From Pilimelia anulata (GTDB taxonomy: Bacteria; Actinomycetota; Actinomycetes; Mycobacteriales; Micromonosporaceae): a stretch of DNA of 64,000 bases. Below the pieces are notes generated by a model. That model had not been told where the DNA came from. It did not search any database and worked only from the letters and a program-made list of their open reading frames with translations. The stretch covers positions 178,928-242,927 of the forward strand of contig NZ_BMQB01000008.1 in NCBI RefSeq assembly GCF_014647895.1, in the 5' to 3' direction. The first letter of the stretch is position 1. Each line of letters opens with the position of its first letter. Positions 34,923-44,341 of this stretch are shown in pieces. Made by a program: the position numbers and the translations under genes.

Positions 34923-35228
34923 ATGCGGGACGAAGCGGACCCCATCGCACGGGTCACCGAGGCCATCGTGAAAGCCGGCAAGGCCGGTACCCCGGAGATG
35001 CGACTGGTGAAGGCGAGCGTCGCGCAGGCGCTGGGCCTGATCGCCGTCGCCACCGAACTGCGCCACCTCCGCGCCGAACTCGCCGCCCTGGCCGGCACCG
35101 CGCCCGCCGCCCCGTTGCCCACCGCGCCGTTGCCGGGCGACCCGCCGCCCGCCGCCGGGTCGGCGCCGGTCGATCCGGGGACCCGCGCGTCCGCGCCCCG
35201 TCCGCGGCAGCGGCCCGCGGTAGGGTGA
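34923..35228 (+). CDS. Small hypothetical protein
   Basis: 101 residues; the ATG follows GAGGAG with a 6-base gap. The first 55 residues look helical and amphipathic (DPIARVTEAIVKAGKAG, EMRLVKASVAQALGLIAVAT, ELRHLRAELAALAG). The last 45 are a Pro/Ala-rich tail (APLPTAPLPGDPPPAAGS). There is no signal peptide or TM helix. The PurU gene starts 49 bases later, so the two may share a transcript. It could be a small partner of the divergent membrane receptor, but nothing shows this. Family not recognised. Confidence 0.6.
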   Translation: MRDEADPIARVTEAIVKAGKAGTPEMRLVKASVAQALGLIAVATELRHLRAELAALAGTAPAAPLPTAPLPGDPPPAAGSAPVDPGTRASAPRPRQRPAVG

Positions 35229-35276
35229 TCACGGCCGGGCCGCGGCGCCCGGCGCACGCACGACGGGACGGGGGCG

Positions 35277-36128
<852 letters not shown>

Positions 36129-36349
36129 CCTTCCCGTCGGGAAGGATGCGGTCTCCCGTCGGGAGGGATGCCGCCGGCCCCGCCCGGGGATGCCGCCGGC
36201 CCGGGTCGAATTCGCTTGACCAACAGCTATCGAAGTTGCTCGATGCGGTCTAGCGTGGGCAGGGAACGGTCCGCCGCGGTCGCCGCGCCCCGGCCGGGCG
36301 GGCGACGACCACCCACCCCATTCCCCACCCCGGGCACAAGGAGCCATCC

Positions 36350-37096
36350 GTGAAGATCGCACCGAGAATCGCGCTGGCCGCACTGGCGGCAGCCGCGCTC
36401 GCCGCCGGCGCCGTCGCCGTACCGGCCGCGGCCGACCCCGGCAGCAACCGCATCGTCGGCGGCAAGGTCACCACCGAGAAGTGGCCGTTCACCGGCAGCC
36501 TCGGCGGCTGCGGCTCGGCCCTGATCCACGAGAAGTGGATCGTGACCGCCGCGCACTGCACCAGTGGCGGCGGCGGCAACGTCCGCCTCGACTCGAACAA
36601 CAAGAACTCCGGCGGCGAGGTCGTCCGGGTCACCCGGTACACCAACCACCCGCAGTACCGGACGATCCACGACATCGCGGTCGGCGAGCTGGCCTCGCCC
36701 GCCAAGACCCCGCCGATCCCGATCGCCGCGGCGCACCCGACCGTGGGTACCAAGAGCAAGCTGCTCGGCTGGGGCGCCACCACGGCCTCCGGCGGCTCGC
36801 CGTCGTCCGTGCTCAAGGAGCTGGACACGTCGATGGTCGACGCCGGGCGCTGCCGCGGCATCAGCCAGTTCGACCCCAGCGGCGACATCTGCACCGACAA
36901 CCCGGGCGGCAACCAGGGTGCCTGCTTCGGCGACTCGGGCGGCCCGCAGATCAGCCAGGTGGACGGCAAGTGGGTGCTGATCGGCGTGACCAGCCGCGGC
37001 GAGCAGACCTGCGCCCGCAACCCCTCCATCTACACCAGCGTCCCGGCGCACCTGTCCTGGATCAAGCAGGCCACCGGCGGCGCGGTCGGCGGCTGA
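36350..37096 (+). CDS. Secreted trypsin-like serine protease (S1)
   Basis: 248 residues from a GTG with AAGGAG eight bases upstream. Signal peptide about 1-28, then IVGG at 35-38, the mature N-terminus after a short propeptide. The triad is His69 (VTAAHC), Asp108 (HDIAVGEL) and Ser196 (GDSGGP). Cysteines are placed for three disulfides, as in actinomycete trypsins. The residue at the base of the specificity pocket is in the segment GNQGACFGDSGGP rather than the usual D.CQGDSGGP, so Arg/Lys specificity is uncertain. It is an extracellular protease. A strong bidirectional hairpin separates it from the convergent gene. Confidence 0.93.
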   Translation: MKIAPRIALAALAAAALAAGAVAVPAAADPGSNRIVGGKVTTEKWPFTGSLGGCGSALIHEKWIVTAAHCTSGGGGNVRLDSNNKNSGGEVVRVTRYTNHPQYRTIHDIAVGELASPAKTPPIPIAAAHPTVGTKSKLLGWGATTASGGSPSSVLKELDTSMVDAGRCRGISQFDPSGDICTDNPGGNQGACFGDSGGPQISQVDGKWVLIGVTSRGEQTCARNPSIYTSVPAHLSWIKQATGGAVGG

Positions 37097-37111
37097 CGCC
37101 CACCCGACGCA

Positions 37112-37148
37112 CGACGGCGCGGCCCCCGGATCGGGGACCGCGCCGTCG
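37112..37148. terminator. Bidirectional hairpin terminator
   Basis: Perfect 11-bp arms 37112-37122 and 37138-37148, extended inward by CCCC/GGGG with one bulge, lie between the convergent trypsin-like and TasA-like genes. Confidence 0.8.
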
Positions 37149-37166
37149 GCGTTCACGGGGGCGGGG

Positions 37167-37796
37167 CTAGTTGTTCTGCGCCTCCCAGACGAAGTCCGTC
37201 GTGATGCCGTCGCTCTGCGCCGTGTTCGGCGCGCTGGAGTCCAGGGTGTAGGTGAAGCGGAACACCCGGGTGTTGCCGTTGGTCGCGCTGGTCCAGCCGG
37301 TCGTGTACCCGTTGGCGAAGTTGGTCTTGCCGGACACCGTGGCCATCGTGTCGCCCGGCGCCGCCGCCGTGACGCTGGTCAGGCCCACCGGGGCGCCGCA
37401 GGTGCCGGTACCGACCTGGATGTGCATCCGCAGCCACGACGGCGCGGTCGCGCCGTCCGCGGCGCCGTCGGTCGCGTTGTAGTTCGCCGTGTACAGCTTC
37501 ACCGTCGAGGTGGCGTTACCGCTGTACGTGACCACGAGGCAGTTGTTCGCGGTCTGGCCGGGGACCATGCCGGTCACCGTGAACAGCGCCGCGCCGGAGT
37601 CGTTGTCGGTGATGACGACCGAGCCCATGGTGAAGGCGTTGCTGGGGTTCGAGGTGGTGGCGCTGAACGTACCCGCCGTCTGCTGGTACACGACCGCCGC
37701 CGTGACGCCCAGACCCAGCAGGGTCAGCAGGCCGCGCCGCCGGGCCCAGCGTACGCGTGCCGGGGGCTGCGCCCCGTCCCTCTCGTGCTGCTCCAT
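37167..37796 (-). CDS. Secreted TasA/camelysin-like protein with SipW-type signal
   Basis: 209 residues from the ATG at 37796 (GGGAGG eight bases upstream). An N-terminal basic region (RVRWARRRG) is followed by a hydrophobic helix LLTLLGLGVTAAVVYQQ and then TAGTFSATTSNPSNAFTMGSVVI. The form TxATFSxTxx..NxFTxGxV is typical of signal peptides and mature starts of SipW-dependent or CalY/TasA-like proteins. The mature part is a beta-rich sandwich (VTDNDSGAALFTV, CLVVTYSGNATSTVKLY) with two cysteines. TasA relatives form matrix fibres, but no dedicated signal peptidase or other biofilm gene is adjacent. Probably surface-associated; function unproven. Confidence 0.75.
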   Translation of the reverse strand: MEQHERDGAQPPARVRWARRRGLLTLLGLGVTAAVVYQQTAGTFSATTSNPSNAFTMGSVVITDNDSGAALFTVTGMVPGQTANNCLVVTYSGNATSTVKLYTANYNATDGAADGATAPSWLRMHIQVGTGTCGAPVGLTSVTAAAPGDTMATVSGKTNFANGYTTGWTSATNGNTRVFRFTYTLDSSAPNTAQSDGITTDFVWEAQNN

Positions 37797-38104
37797 GATG
37801 CCGGCCTCCCACCCGTCGAACCGTGACAGCCCGTCCGATCGGCCGGCGCCGCCGGAATCGGACACGCACACGGTTGCGATCCGAGTGCATTCCCCCACTG
37901 CCCGGCCGCGCGGGAACCACCCCGGCCCCACCGACACGGCCAGCAACTCGATCACCATGAGCTGGATGAGCCCACAAGGTCGCTGCGGCCACGATCACGG
38001 GCGCGGGCGGTCCCCGGGGGTGCCGGGCGGGGCGGGCGGGTGGGCCCGCCGCCGGGCCGCGGGAGTAGTGGGCGGCCCGGCGGGGGCGTCGGTGCGGCGC
38101 GCGC
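37797..38104. other. Intergenic region upstream of the TasA-like gene
   Basis: 308 bases between the end of the first chitinase gene (38105) and the start of the TasA-like gene (37796), both on the minus strand. GC-rich repeats near 38000-38090 could form a terminator for the chitinase gene, and the rest presumably holds the promoter of the TasA-like gene. No gene seen. Confidence 0.45.
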
Positions 38105-40255
38105 CTACCGCGCCGGCTTCGTGCGCGGGTGGTCCGCGGCGAGGGCGTACCGGGTGCCGCCGATCGTCACCGTGTAGTTGCTCGGGCCGGCGATCGGCAG
38201 CCGGTAGCTCAGCGCCACCGTCGCCGACCCGCCGTTGTTGATCGCCGACGGGATGTTCAGCGACACCCGGTGGAAGTCGCCCTTCAGGCCGCCGGCGTTC
38301 GGGCCCTTGTGGCCGGACGAGACCGTGGTCAGCGTCCAGCCGGACTGCTGGGTCAGCGAGCCGGGCGCCGAGGTCGGGTAGTCGAACTCCAGCTTCGACC
38401 CGGCCGGGATGGCCTGCCCCGAGTTGTTGCGCAGGGTCAGCTTCGGGCTGATCGGGTAGTTGTTGTCGCCGAGCGCGAACCCGGTGATCTCCACGCCGAC
38501 GTCGAGCGCCCGGTCCGGCATGGCGATGGTGGACTTGGCGGCGCCGTACGGGGTCGACCTGCGGAACTTCTCGTGCAGCAGCGTGGTGAGCGTGTCGCCC
38601 ATGAAGTACTGCTTCTTCGCCGCGTCGTGCGCGTAGTCGCCGGCCAGCTCCCAGATCATCACGCCGCCCAGGCCCTTGTCGACGACCCAGTCGGCCTTGA
38701 CCGCGAGCGACTGCTCGTCCTCGGTCGACAGGAACGACGTCCGGGTCGGGTTCCACAGCCAGGGCGCGGCGAGCGAGGCGTCGTAGTGCCGGGCGTACGT
38801 GCCCCTGATCGTGTCGTCGGGGTCGGTGGCCGGGGTGAGCCCGTACGCCTCCAGGTAGTCGCCCGGCACGCCGTTCTCCAGGTTCTTCGCGTGCCACATC
38901 GGGTTGACGCCCGAGGCGACCTCCTTGCCGTCCTCCAGGTCGTGCCACAGGTTCTCGATGCCGATCGCGCCGTTGCCGCAGGGCGTGGTGGAGCCGACCG
39001 TACCGCCGGTGCCGTTCGGGCACTTCTTCTGGTCGGGCAGGGCGGCCTTGCCCCACAGCCCGTTGCTGCCGCCGGTGACGCCGCGCCAGCCGCGGGTGTA
39101 GTACGGCACGCCGACGTTGATCCGCCCGGCCTGCACCGCGCCGCGGAAGTAGTGGTACGCCCAGTCGGCGTTCAGGTAGCCGATGCCGTCGTACCCGCTG
39201 TACACGCCGCCGTCGATCTGCTCGTTGTCCCTGCCGTTGTCCAGCAGGGCGGCGTTCGGGCCGACGAAGTGGTTCCACGAGCCGTGCAGGTCGTAGGTCA
39301 TCATGTTGACGTAGTCGAGGTACTGCAACGACTGGAACGCCTCCTGCCCGCGCAGCAGCCAGCCGGAGGCCGGCGCGGCGATGGTGAGCAGGTAGTGCCT
39401 GCCGTCGGCGGCCGACGCCGCGTCCAGCTTCTCCCGGAGCACCTTCATGAGCACGTGGTACGAGGCGTTGAGGCCGGGCCGCTTGGCATTGGACTGGGCG
39501 AAGTCGAGCGGGTTGCCGGCGAACTTGTTCGAGGTCGGGTACTCGTAGTCGATGTCGACGCCGTTGAACCCGTACCTGCGCAGGAACTCCACGACCGAGT
39601 CGGCGAACGTGTTGATGCCGGCGGTGTTGATCCCGTTGCCGCCGGTGGTGGTCATCCGGTAGAAGCCGCCGGCGTCGACCCGCTTGCCGGCGTCGTCGAT
39701 GAACCCGCCGGTCTCGGCCCAGCCGCCGACGCTGACCAGCGTCTTGACGTGCGGGTGCGCCTTCTTGAACTTGTGGAGCAGGTTGAAGTGCCCGGTGTAC
39801 GGCAGGGTGGGGTCCATCTCCGCGCCCGGCACGCCCGGCCAGGTCATGTTGGTGGCGGGGTTGTCCCTGGCGGCGGGCGAGCCGACCGAGATCCGGTTGT
39901 CGGCGTCGACGTGCGCGAAGGCGTAGTTGATGTGGGTGATCCGCTGCCACGGGATGTTGTTGGCCAGGTAGGCGGGCATGCCGTTCTTCCCGGTCCGCCA
40001 GCTCGTGAAGTAGCCGATGATCCGGCGCTGGTGGGCGTCGCCGAGCTTCTCCCGGCCGGCGGTGTCGTAGACGGTGCAGTACGGCACGGCGGCGCCCGGC
40101 GTCCGGTACAGGCCGTCCGGGCGGCACGCCTCGTCGTCGGCGGAAGCGGCGGGGCCGGGCGCGGCGTCCGCCCGGCCGGGCCCCGCCGCCCCGACGGCGG
40201 CCAGCAGCGCGACGACGGCAGCCGCCAGAGAGGGGATGAGCTTCGGTCGTCGCAC
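38105..40255 (-). CDS. Secreted GH18 chitinase with C-terminal chitinase-type domain
   Basis: 716 residues from the GTG at 40255, set by GGAGG five bases upstream. Signal peptide about 1-32. The GH18 barrel begins near 76 (RRIIGYFTSWRTG). The catalytic motif NGVDIDYE is at 231-238 with acid E238, preceded by VKTLVSVGGWAETGGF; MMTYDLHGSWN and GGVMIWELAGDY complete the barrel. The last 190 residues (ITGFALGDNNYPISPKLTLRN...) form the extra domain found at the end of many Streptomyces-type chitinases. It hydrolyses beta-1,4-GlcNAc bonds in extracellular chitin. Its promoter carries a DasR-like site and shares layout and spacing with the chitinase gene at 40947, so both are likely induced by chitin breakdown products. 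Confidence 0.93.
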   Translation of the reverse strand: MRRPKLIPSLAAAVVALLAAVGAAGPGRADAAPGPAASADDEACRPDGLYRTPGAAVPYCTVYDTAGREKLGDAHQRRIIGYFTSWRTGKNGMPAYLANNIPWQRITHINYAFAHVDADNRISVGSPAARDNPATNMTWPGVPGAEMDPTLPYTGHFNLLHKFKKAHPHVKTLVSVGGWAETGGFIDDAGKRVDAGGFYRMTTTGGNGINTAGINTFADSVVEFLRRYGFNGVDIDYEYPTSNKFAGNPLDFAQSNAKRPGLNASYHVLMKVLREKLDAASAADGRHYLLTIAAPASGWLLRGQEAFQSLQYLDYVNMMTYDLHGSWNHFVGPNAALLDNGRDNEQIDGGVYSGYDGIGYLNADWAYHYFRGAVQAGRINVGVPYYTRGWRGVTGGSNGLWGKAALPDQKKCPNGTGGTVGSTTPCGNGAIGIENLWHDLEDGKEVASGVNPMWHAKNLENGVPGDYLEAYGLTPATDPDDTIRGTYARHYDASLAAPWLWNPTRTSFLSTEDEQSLAVKADWVVDKGLGGVMIWELAGDYAHDAAKKQYFMGDTLTTLLHEKFRRSTPYGAAKSTIAMPDRALDVGVEITGFALGDNNYPISPKLTLRNNSGQAIPAGSKLEFDYPTSAPGSLTQQSGWTLTTVSSGHKGPNAGGLKGDFHRVSLNIPSAINNGGSATVALSYRLPIAGPSNYTVTIGGTRYALAADHPRTKPAR

Positions 40256-40310
40256 AGTGACCTCCGTCGATATGAGTTCCGGGAACAGAATCGACGGCGC
40301 CGCGTACCGC

Positions 40311-40345
40311 TGGCAAGTACCGGCCCATGCCGGTCTAGACCAGCT
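40311..40345 (-). promoter_or_regulatory. DasR-like operator and promoter of the large chitinase gene
   Basis: GGTCTAGACC at 40332-40341 is a perfect palindrome matching the core of the DasR-responsive element (TGGTCTAGACCA). On the minus strand it runs into GACCGGCATGG (40335-40325), 7 bases, then CTTGCCA (40317-40311), whose TTGCCA may be the -35 box. It lies 55-86 bases before the GTG at 40255. Confidence 0.75.
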
Positions 40346-40465
40346 CCCCGAAGCATCCACGAAAGGTGGTTGATCCGTCACTGCGCGCATCGATACCGCG
40401 CGGTGTGCGGGCATTGGCGACGACTGCCCGTTTGTTCAGATCGTCGTACGCACTACGCTGGCCCC

Positions 40466-40777
40466 GTGCCCGTGACCCTGGACCCCGCCGCGCTCGCCGA
40501 CGCCGCCGCCCGCCTGCCGGGCTGGGCCGTGGCCGCGGACGCGCTGCGCCGCCGGTACGCGTTCCCCGACTTCGCCAGGGCCATCGGCTTCCTCGCCGCG
40601 GCGGCGACCCGGGCCGAGCGGATGAACCACCACCCGGAGTGGACGAACGTGTACAACCGCGTCGACGTCACGCTGCGCACCCACGACGCCGGCGGGGTCA
40701 CCGCGCTCGACGTCGAGCTGGCCGAGCACCTCGACGCGCTGCACGCCCCGTTCGCCGATCCGGGCAGCCGGGGCTGA
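40466..40777 (+). CDS. Pterin-4a-carbinolamine dehydratase
   Basis: 103 residues from GTG 40466 (a second GTG two codons on is possible). It contains the family signature ERMNHHPEWTNVYNRVDVTL followed by THDAGGVTALDVELAEHLD. The paired histidines and the NRV..TL..H segment are the active-site elements of PCD/DCoH. It dehydrates 4a-hydroxy-tetrahydropterin, normally in the phenylalanine-hydroxylase cycle or in molybdopterin-related salvage. No hydroxylase gene is in the window. It sits alone between two chitinase genes and its upstream DNA overlaps the control region of the minus-strand chitinase. Confidence 0.92.
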   Translation: MPVTLDPAALADAAARLPGWAVAADALRRRYAFPDFARAIGFLAAAATRAERMNHHPEWTNVYNRVDVTLRTHDAGGVTALDVELAEHLDALHAPFADPGSRG

Positions 40778-40860
40778 CGCCGGGCGAATCCGGGCGAATG
40801 CCGCCGGCGGCGTAACGGCCGGCGGTCGACCGGCCGCGGAATGCGGATATTTCGGGTACC

Positions 40861-40891
40861 GGTATGGACCGGCATGGTCCTCCTCTTGCCA
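40861..40891 (+). promoter_or_regulatory. DasR-like operator and promoter of the second chitinase gene
   Basis: GGTATGGACC (40861-40870, imperfect form of GGTCTAGACC) overlaps GACCGGCATGG (40867-40877), followed by 7 bases and CTTGCCA (40885-40891), then 55 bases to the GTG at 40947. The element order and all spacings equal those upstream of the large chitinase gene. Confidence 0.65.
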
Positions 40892-40946
40892 AGTACGGCC
40901 CCCTCCCCCGATGCTGGTCGGCGAGCCGACATCGATGGAGGTCACT

Positions 40947-41945
40947 GTGCTGCGTTCCCGGGTCGCCGCGGCCATCGCCGCCGCCGTCCTCGCCCCGGTC
41001 CCCGCCGCCGCGGCGCCGGCCGGCCCGGCCGCACCGCCGGCCCTGCCGAAGCACGTCCTGACCGGGTACTGGCACAACTTCGACAACGGGTCGACCGTGC
41101 TGAAGCTGCGGGACGTGCCGGCCGAGTACGACGTGATCGCGGTCGCGTTCGCCGACGCCGTCCCGGCCACCCGCGGCGCGCTGACCTTCGGCGTGGACGC
41201 CGGCCTGGCCAAGAAGCTCGGCGGGTACACCGACGCCGACGTCAAGGCCGACATCGCCGCCCTGCGGGCCAGGGGCAAGAAGGTGATCATCTCGGTCGGC
41301 GGCGAGAAGGGGACCGTCTGGGTCGGCAACGCCGAGGCCCGGGACAACTTCGCCGACACGCTCGCCCGGATCATCGACGAGTTCGGCTTCGACGGGGTCG
41401 ACATCGACCTGGAGAACGGCCTGAACAGCACGTACATGGTGCCCGCGCTGCGCACCGTGTGGAGCCGGATCAGCCCGCCGGAGAAGATCCTCACGATGGC
41501 GCCGCAGACCATCGACATGCAGTCGGCGAACACCGACTACTTCAGGGTCGCGCTGGCGCTCAAGGACATCCTCACCGTCGTGCACACCCAGTACTACAAC
41601 TCCGGCACGATGCTCGGCTGCGACCAGTCGAAGGCGTACGCCCAGGGGACGCTGGACTTCCTCACCGCGCTGGCCTGCATCCCGCTGGAGAACGGGCTGC
41701 GCCCGGACCAGGTCGCGCTCGGCCTGCCCTCGGGCGCCGGCGCGGCCGGCGGCGGCATTGTCGCCCCGTCGGTGGTGAACGCGGCGCTGGACTGCCTGGC
41801 CCGCGGCACCGGGTGCGGCTCGTTCAGGCCGCCGCGCACGTACCCGGGGATCCGCGGCGCGATGACCTGGTCGATCAACTGGGACGTCCGCAACGGCGGC
41901 GGCTTCGCCCGCGCGGTCAAGCCCCACCTGGCCACCCTTCCCTGA
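40947..41945 (+). CDS. Secreted GH18 chitinase, single catalytic domain
   Basis: 332 residues from the GTG at 40947 (GGAGG five bases upstream). Signal peptide about 1-23. The mature barrel starts KHVLTGYWHNFDNG. The catalytic motif DGVDIDLE spans 149-156 with acid E156, after KKVIISVGGEKG. Substrate-side segments LTMAPQTIDMQ, VHTQYYNSG and MTWSINWD are complete. It resembles the ChiD/chitinase-19-kDa-free group of small bacterial GH18 enzymes without a binding module. It would act with the larger chitinase on extracellular chitin. The next GH18 gene starts 38 bases later, so the two form a probable operon. The upstream control region is a near copy, in layout, of that of the large chitinase. 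Confidence 0.93.
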   Translation: MLRSRVAAAIAAAVLAPVPAAAAPAGPAAPPALPKHVLTGYWHNFDNGSTVLKLRDVPAEYDVIAVAFADAVPATRGALTFGVDAGLAKKLGGYTDADVKADIAALRARGKKVIISVGGEKGTVWVGNAEARDNFADTLARIIDEFGFDGVDIDLENGLNSTYMVPALRTVWSRISPPEKILTMAPQTIDMQSANTDYFRVALALKDILTVVHTQYYNSGTMLGCDQSKAYAQGTLDFLTALACIPLENGLRPDQVALGLPSGAGAAGGGIVAPSVVNAALDCLARGTGCGSFRPPRTYPGIRGAMTWSINWDVRNGGGFARAVKPHLATLP

Positions 41946-41983
41946 CCGGACCCGCCCCTTCGCACCCGGAACTGGACACAGAG

Positions 41984-42937
41984 GTGACACGCAACCCCCG
42001 TACCGCCCTCGCCGCCGGCCTGGCCGGCGTGCTCGCCGGCGCCGCGCTCGCCGTCCCGGCCGCCGCCGCGCCGCCGGGCGCGGGCACGGCCGCCGCGCCG
42101 TACCTGTACCTCGGCTGGGACAGCCCGCCCGACCCGGTCGCGGTGATGCGGGCGACCGGCATCACCCGGTACACGATGGCCTTCGTCCTGGCGCAGAACG
42201 GCTGCAACCCCGCCTGGGACGGCCAGCGGCCGCTCGCCGGCGGCGCGGACGCGAGGGCCATCGCCGCGATCCGCGCGGCCGGCGGCGACGTGATCCCGTC
42301 GTTCGGCGGCTGGTCGGGCAGCAAGCTCGGGACCAACTGCCGGACGCCGGAGGCGCTGGCCGCGGCGTACCAGAAGGTGATCGACGAGTACCGGCTCACG
42401 GCCATCGACCTCGACATCGAGAACGACGACGAGCTGAACCACCTGCCCAACCAGGACCGGATCATCGCCGCGGTCGGGATCGTCAAGCAGAAGAACCCCG
42501 GCATCAGGGTCGTCGTCACGCTGCCGACGTTCCGCAGCGGGCTCAGCGCGCCGGGCAAGCACCTGGTGGAGAACGCGAAGGCCACCGGCGTGGACATCGA
42601 CGTCTACACGATCATGCCGTTCAACTTCGGCTGCACCGGCGGCCTGGACATGTACGACTGCACGGTCGAGTCGACCGAGGCGCTGCGGGCCACGCTCAGG
42701 GGGGTGTTCGGCTGGACCGACCAGCAGGCGTACGCGCGGATGGGCATCTCCGGCATGAACGGCGCCTCCGACAACAAGGAGGTCACCACGCCCGCGCAGT
42801 GGACCCGGATCCGGGACTGGGCCAGGGGCAAGGGGCTGGCCCGGTTCACGTACTGGGCGATCAACCGCGACCGCAGCGGGTCCAGCGGCACGCCGCAGGC
42901 CGACTGGGAGTTCGCCCGGATCACCGCCGGGTTCTGA
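41984..42937 (+). CDS. Secreted GH18-family glycoside hydrolase
   Basis: 317 residues from the GTG at 41984; the start is chosen because it gives a perfect signal peptide (LAAGLAGVLAGAALAVPAAAA). The barrel opens APYLYLGWDSPPDPVAVMRATG, followed by TMAFVLAQNGCNPAWDG and VIPSFGGWSG. The catalytic motif AIDLDIE has its acid at E146; the second Asp pair is kept but the usual first D/N-G is T-A. VDIDVYTIMPFN and FTYWAINRDR close the barrel. This is the actinomycete chitinase subgroup that is often fused to a binding module; here the catalytic domain stands alone. No own promoter is obvious, so it is probably transcribed with the chitinase gene 38 bases upstream. Confidence 0.9.
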   Translation: MTRNPRTALAAGLAGVLAGAALAVPAAAAPPGAGTAAAPYLYLGWDSPPDPVAVMRATGITRYTMAFVLAQNGCNPAWDGQRPLAGGADARAIAAIRAAGGDVIPSFGGWSGSKLGTNCRTPEALAAAYQKVIDEYRLTAIDLDIENDDELNHLPNQDRIIAAVGIVKQKNPGIRVVVTLPTFRSGLSAPGKHLVENAKATGVDIDVYTIMPFNFGCTGGLDMYDCTVESTEALRATLRGVFGWTDQQAYARMGISGMNGASDNKEVTTPAQWTRIRDWARGKGLARFTYWAINRDRSGSSGTPQADWEFARITAGF

Positions 42938-42959
42938 CCGGCCGCGTAGAGTTCGGGCC

Positions 42960-43466
42960 GTGGACGTCGCCGGGCTCCTGCGCGAGCTGTACGGCCGCCT
43001 GCCGGACCTGGTCCGCGCCGCGGTCACCGACCTGACGCCGGACCGGCTCGGGTTCGCCCCGGCGGCCGGGGCGAACCCGGCCGGCTGGCTGGTGTGGCAC
43101 CTCAGCCGGGTGCAGGACCACCACGTCGCCGCGCTGCTCGGCGCCGACCAGCTCTGGGTCGCCGGCGGCTGGGCGCCCCGGTTCGGGCTGGACCCGGACC
43201 CGGAGAACACCGGCTACGGGCACACCCCCGACGAGGTCGCGGCCGTCCGCCCGGAGAGCTGGCAGGTCCTGGTCGAGTACCACGCGGCCGTGCACGAGCG
43301 GACCGCCGACTACCTGGCCGGGCTCACCCCGGCCGACCTGGACCGGGTCGTCGACCGGGCCTGGGACCCGCCGGTGACGCTCGGCGTCCGGCTGGTCAGC
43401 ATCGCCGACGACGGCCTCCAGCACGCCGGACAGGCGGCGTACCTGCGCGGGCTGCTCGACCGCTGA
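42960..43466 (+). CDS. DinB-superfamily protein (DUF664-like)
   Basis: 168 residues from GTG 42960. A four-helix-bundle DinB fold is shown by the metal-binding histidine layout: WLVWHLSRVQDHH near residue 45 and ADDGLQHAGQAAYLRGLLDR near the end, with YHAAVHERTADYL between. Actinobacterial members include mycothiol-dependent transferases and maleylpyruvate isomerase relatives. A thiol-transfer or detoxification role is likely but the substrate is unknown. It starts 22 bases after the third chitinase gene and may only be passively co-transcribed with it. Confidence 0.85.
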   Translation: MDVAGLLRELYGRLPDLVRAAVTDLTPDRLGFAPAAGANPAGWLVWHLSRVQDHHVAALLGADQLWVAGGWAPRFGLDPDPENTGYGHTPDEVAAVRPESWQVLVEYHAAVHERTADYLAGLTPADLDRVVDRAWDPPVTLGVRLVSIADDGLQHAGQAAYLRGLLDR

Positions 43467-43642
43467 GCGCGCCGCCGCCGGCACCCGCGGACGGCGGACC
43501 GGCACGGCCGCGGGCGCCCCGAGCGGGTGACCGGGGGCGGGGTGATCGGATCGGGGTGGCATTTGTCCCGTTCGGGGCTGGGCATCCCGCGGGGGACGCG
43601 CTAGGTTCCGCCGAAACGAATCCCCCTTCGAGAGAGGCATCA

Positions 43643-44281
43643 ATGGCAACTCTGCGACTCGGCGACCAGGCGCCCGACTTCTCCGCGGCGACCACCGACG
43701 GCACTGTCGACTTCCACGACTGGAAGGGCGACAAGTGGGCGGTGCTGTTCTCCCACCCGCGCGACTTCACCCCGGTCTGCACCACCGAGCTGGGCCGGGT
43801 GGCCGCGCTCAAGCCGGAGTTCGACCGCCGCAACGTCAAGGTCATCGGCGTGTCGGTCGACCCGCTGGAGGAGCACAAGGCCTGGGCCGGCGACATCGCC
43901 GACGTCACCGGGCACGCGCTCAACTTCCCGCTGATCGCCGACCCGGACCGCACGGTCGCCGACCTGTACGACATGATCCACCCGAACGCCAACGACACCC
44001 TGACGGTCCGTTCGGTGTTCGTCATCGGCCCGGACAACAAGGTCAAGCTGACGCTGACCTACCCGGCGTCGACCGGCCGCAACTTCGACGAGGTGCTGCG
44101 GGTCATCGACTCGCTCCAGCTCACCGCGCAGTACACGGTCGCCACGCCGGCGGACTGGAAGGACGGCGAGGACGTGATCGTCGCGCCGGCGCTGTCCGAC
44201 GACGAGGCGCGCGAGCGCTTCCCGAAGGGCTTCGAGGCCAAGAAGCCGTACCTGCGCGTCACGCCGCAGCCCAACAAGTAG
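43643..44281 (+). CDS. Peroxiredoxin, 1-Cys (Prx6) type
   Basis: 212 residues; AGAGAGG lies seven bases before the ATG. The active site is in HPRDFTPVCTTELG, with the peroxidatic cysteine in the PVCTTE motif. The longer C-terminal domain (LRVIDSLQLTAQYTVATPADWKDGEDVIV, PYLRVTPQPNK) is specific to the Prx6 group rather than AhpC or BCP. It reduces H2O2 and organic peroxides with a thiol donor in the cytoplasm. A GC-rich hairpin follows the stop. It stands as a single-gene unit. Confidence 0.95.
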   Translation: MATLRLGDQAPDFSAATTDGTVDFHDWKGDKWAVLFSHPRDFTPVCTTELGRVAALKPEFDRRNVKVIGVSVDPLEEHKAWAGDIADVTGHALNFPLIADPDRTVADLYDMIHPNANDTLTVRSVFVIGPDNKVKLTLTYPASTGRNFDEVLRVIDSLQLTAQYTVATPADWKDGEDVIVAPALSDDEARERFPKGFEAKKPYLRVTPQPNK

Positions 44282-44290
44282 ACCGCGGCG

Positions 44291-44323
44291 AAGGGGCGGG
44301 TCGGGTCGCCGGCCCGCCCTTTC
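44291..44323 (+). terminator. Hairpin terminator after the peroxiredoxin gene
   Basis: AAGGGGCGGG (44291-44300) pairs with CCCGCCCTTT (44313-44322) with one G-T wobble, followed by TCC. It starts 9 bases after the peroxiredoxin stop. Confidence 0.75.
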
Positions 44324-44341
44324 CGTGCCCGCAGCCGGGGT

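Noticed and set aside
30123..35066. Very long minus-strand open frame (over 1600 codons) across the haloperoxidase, the receptor gene and beyond
   Set aside because: It is Arg/Pro/Gly-rich with no domain motifs and lies antisense or out of frame to well-supported genes; long empty frames are normal in such GC-rich DNA.
36212..36240. TTGACC...CAACAGCTATCG promoter candidate before the trypsin-like gene and a similar CAACAGCTA at about 44970
   Set aside because: No -10 box at the right distance was clear and two occurrences of a 9-mer are too few to claim a shared element.
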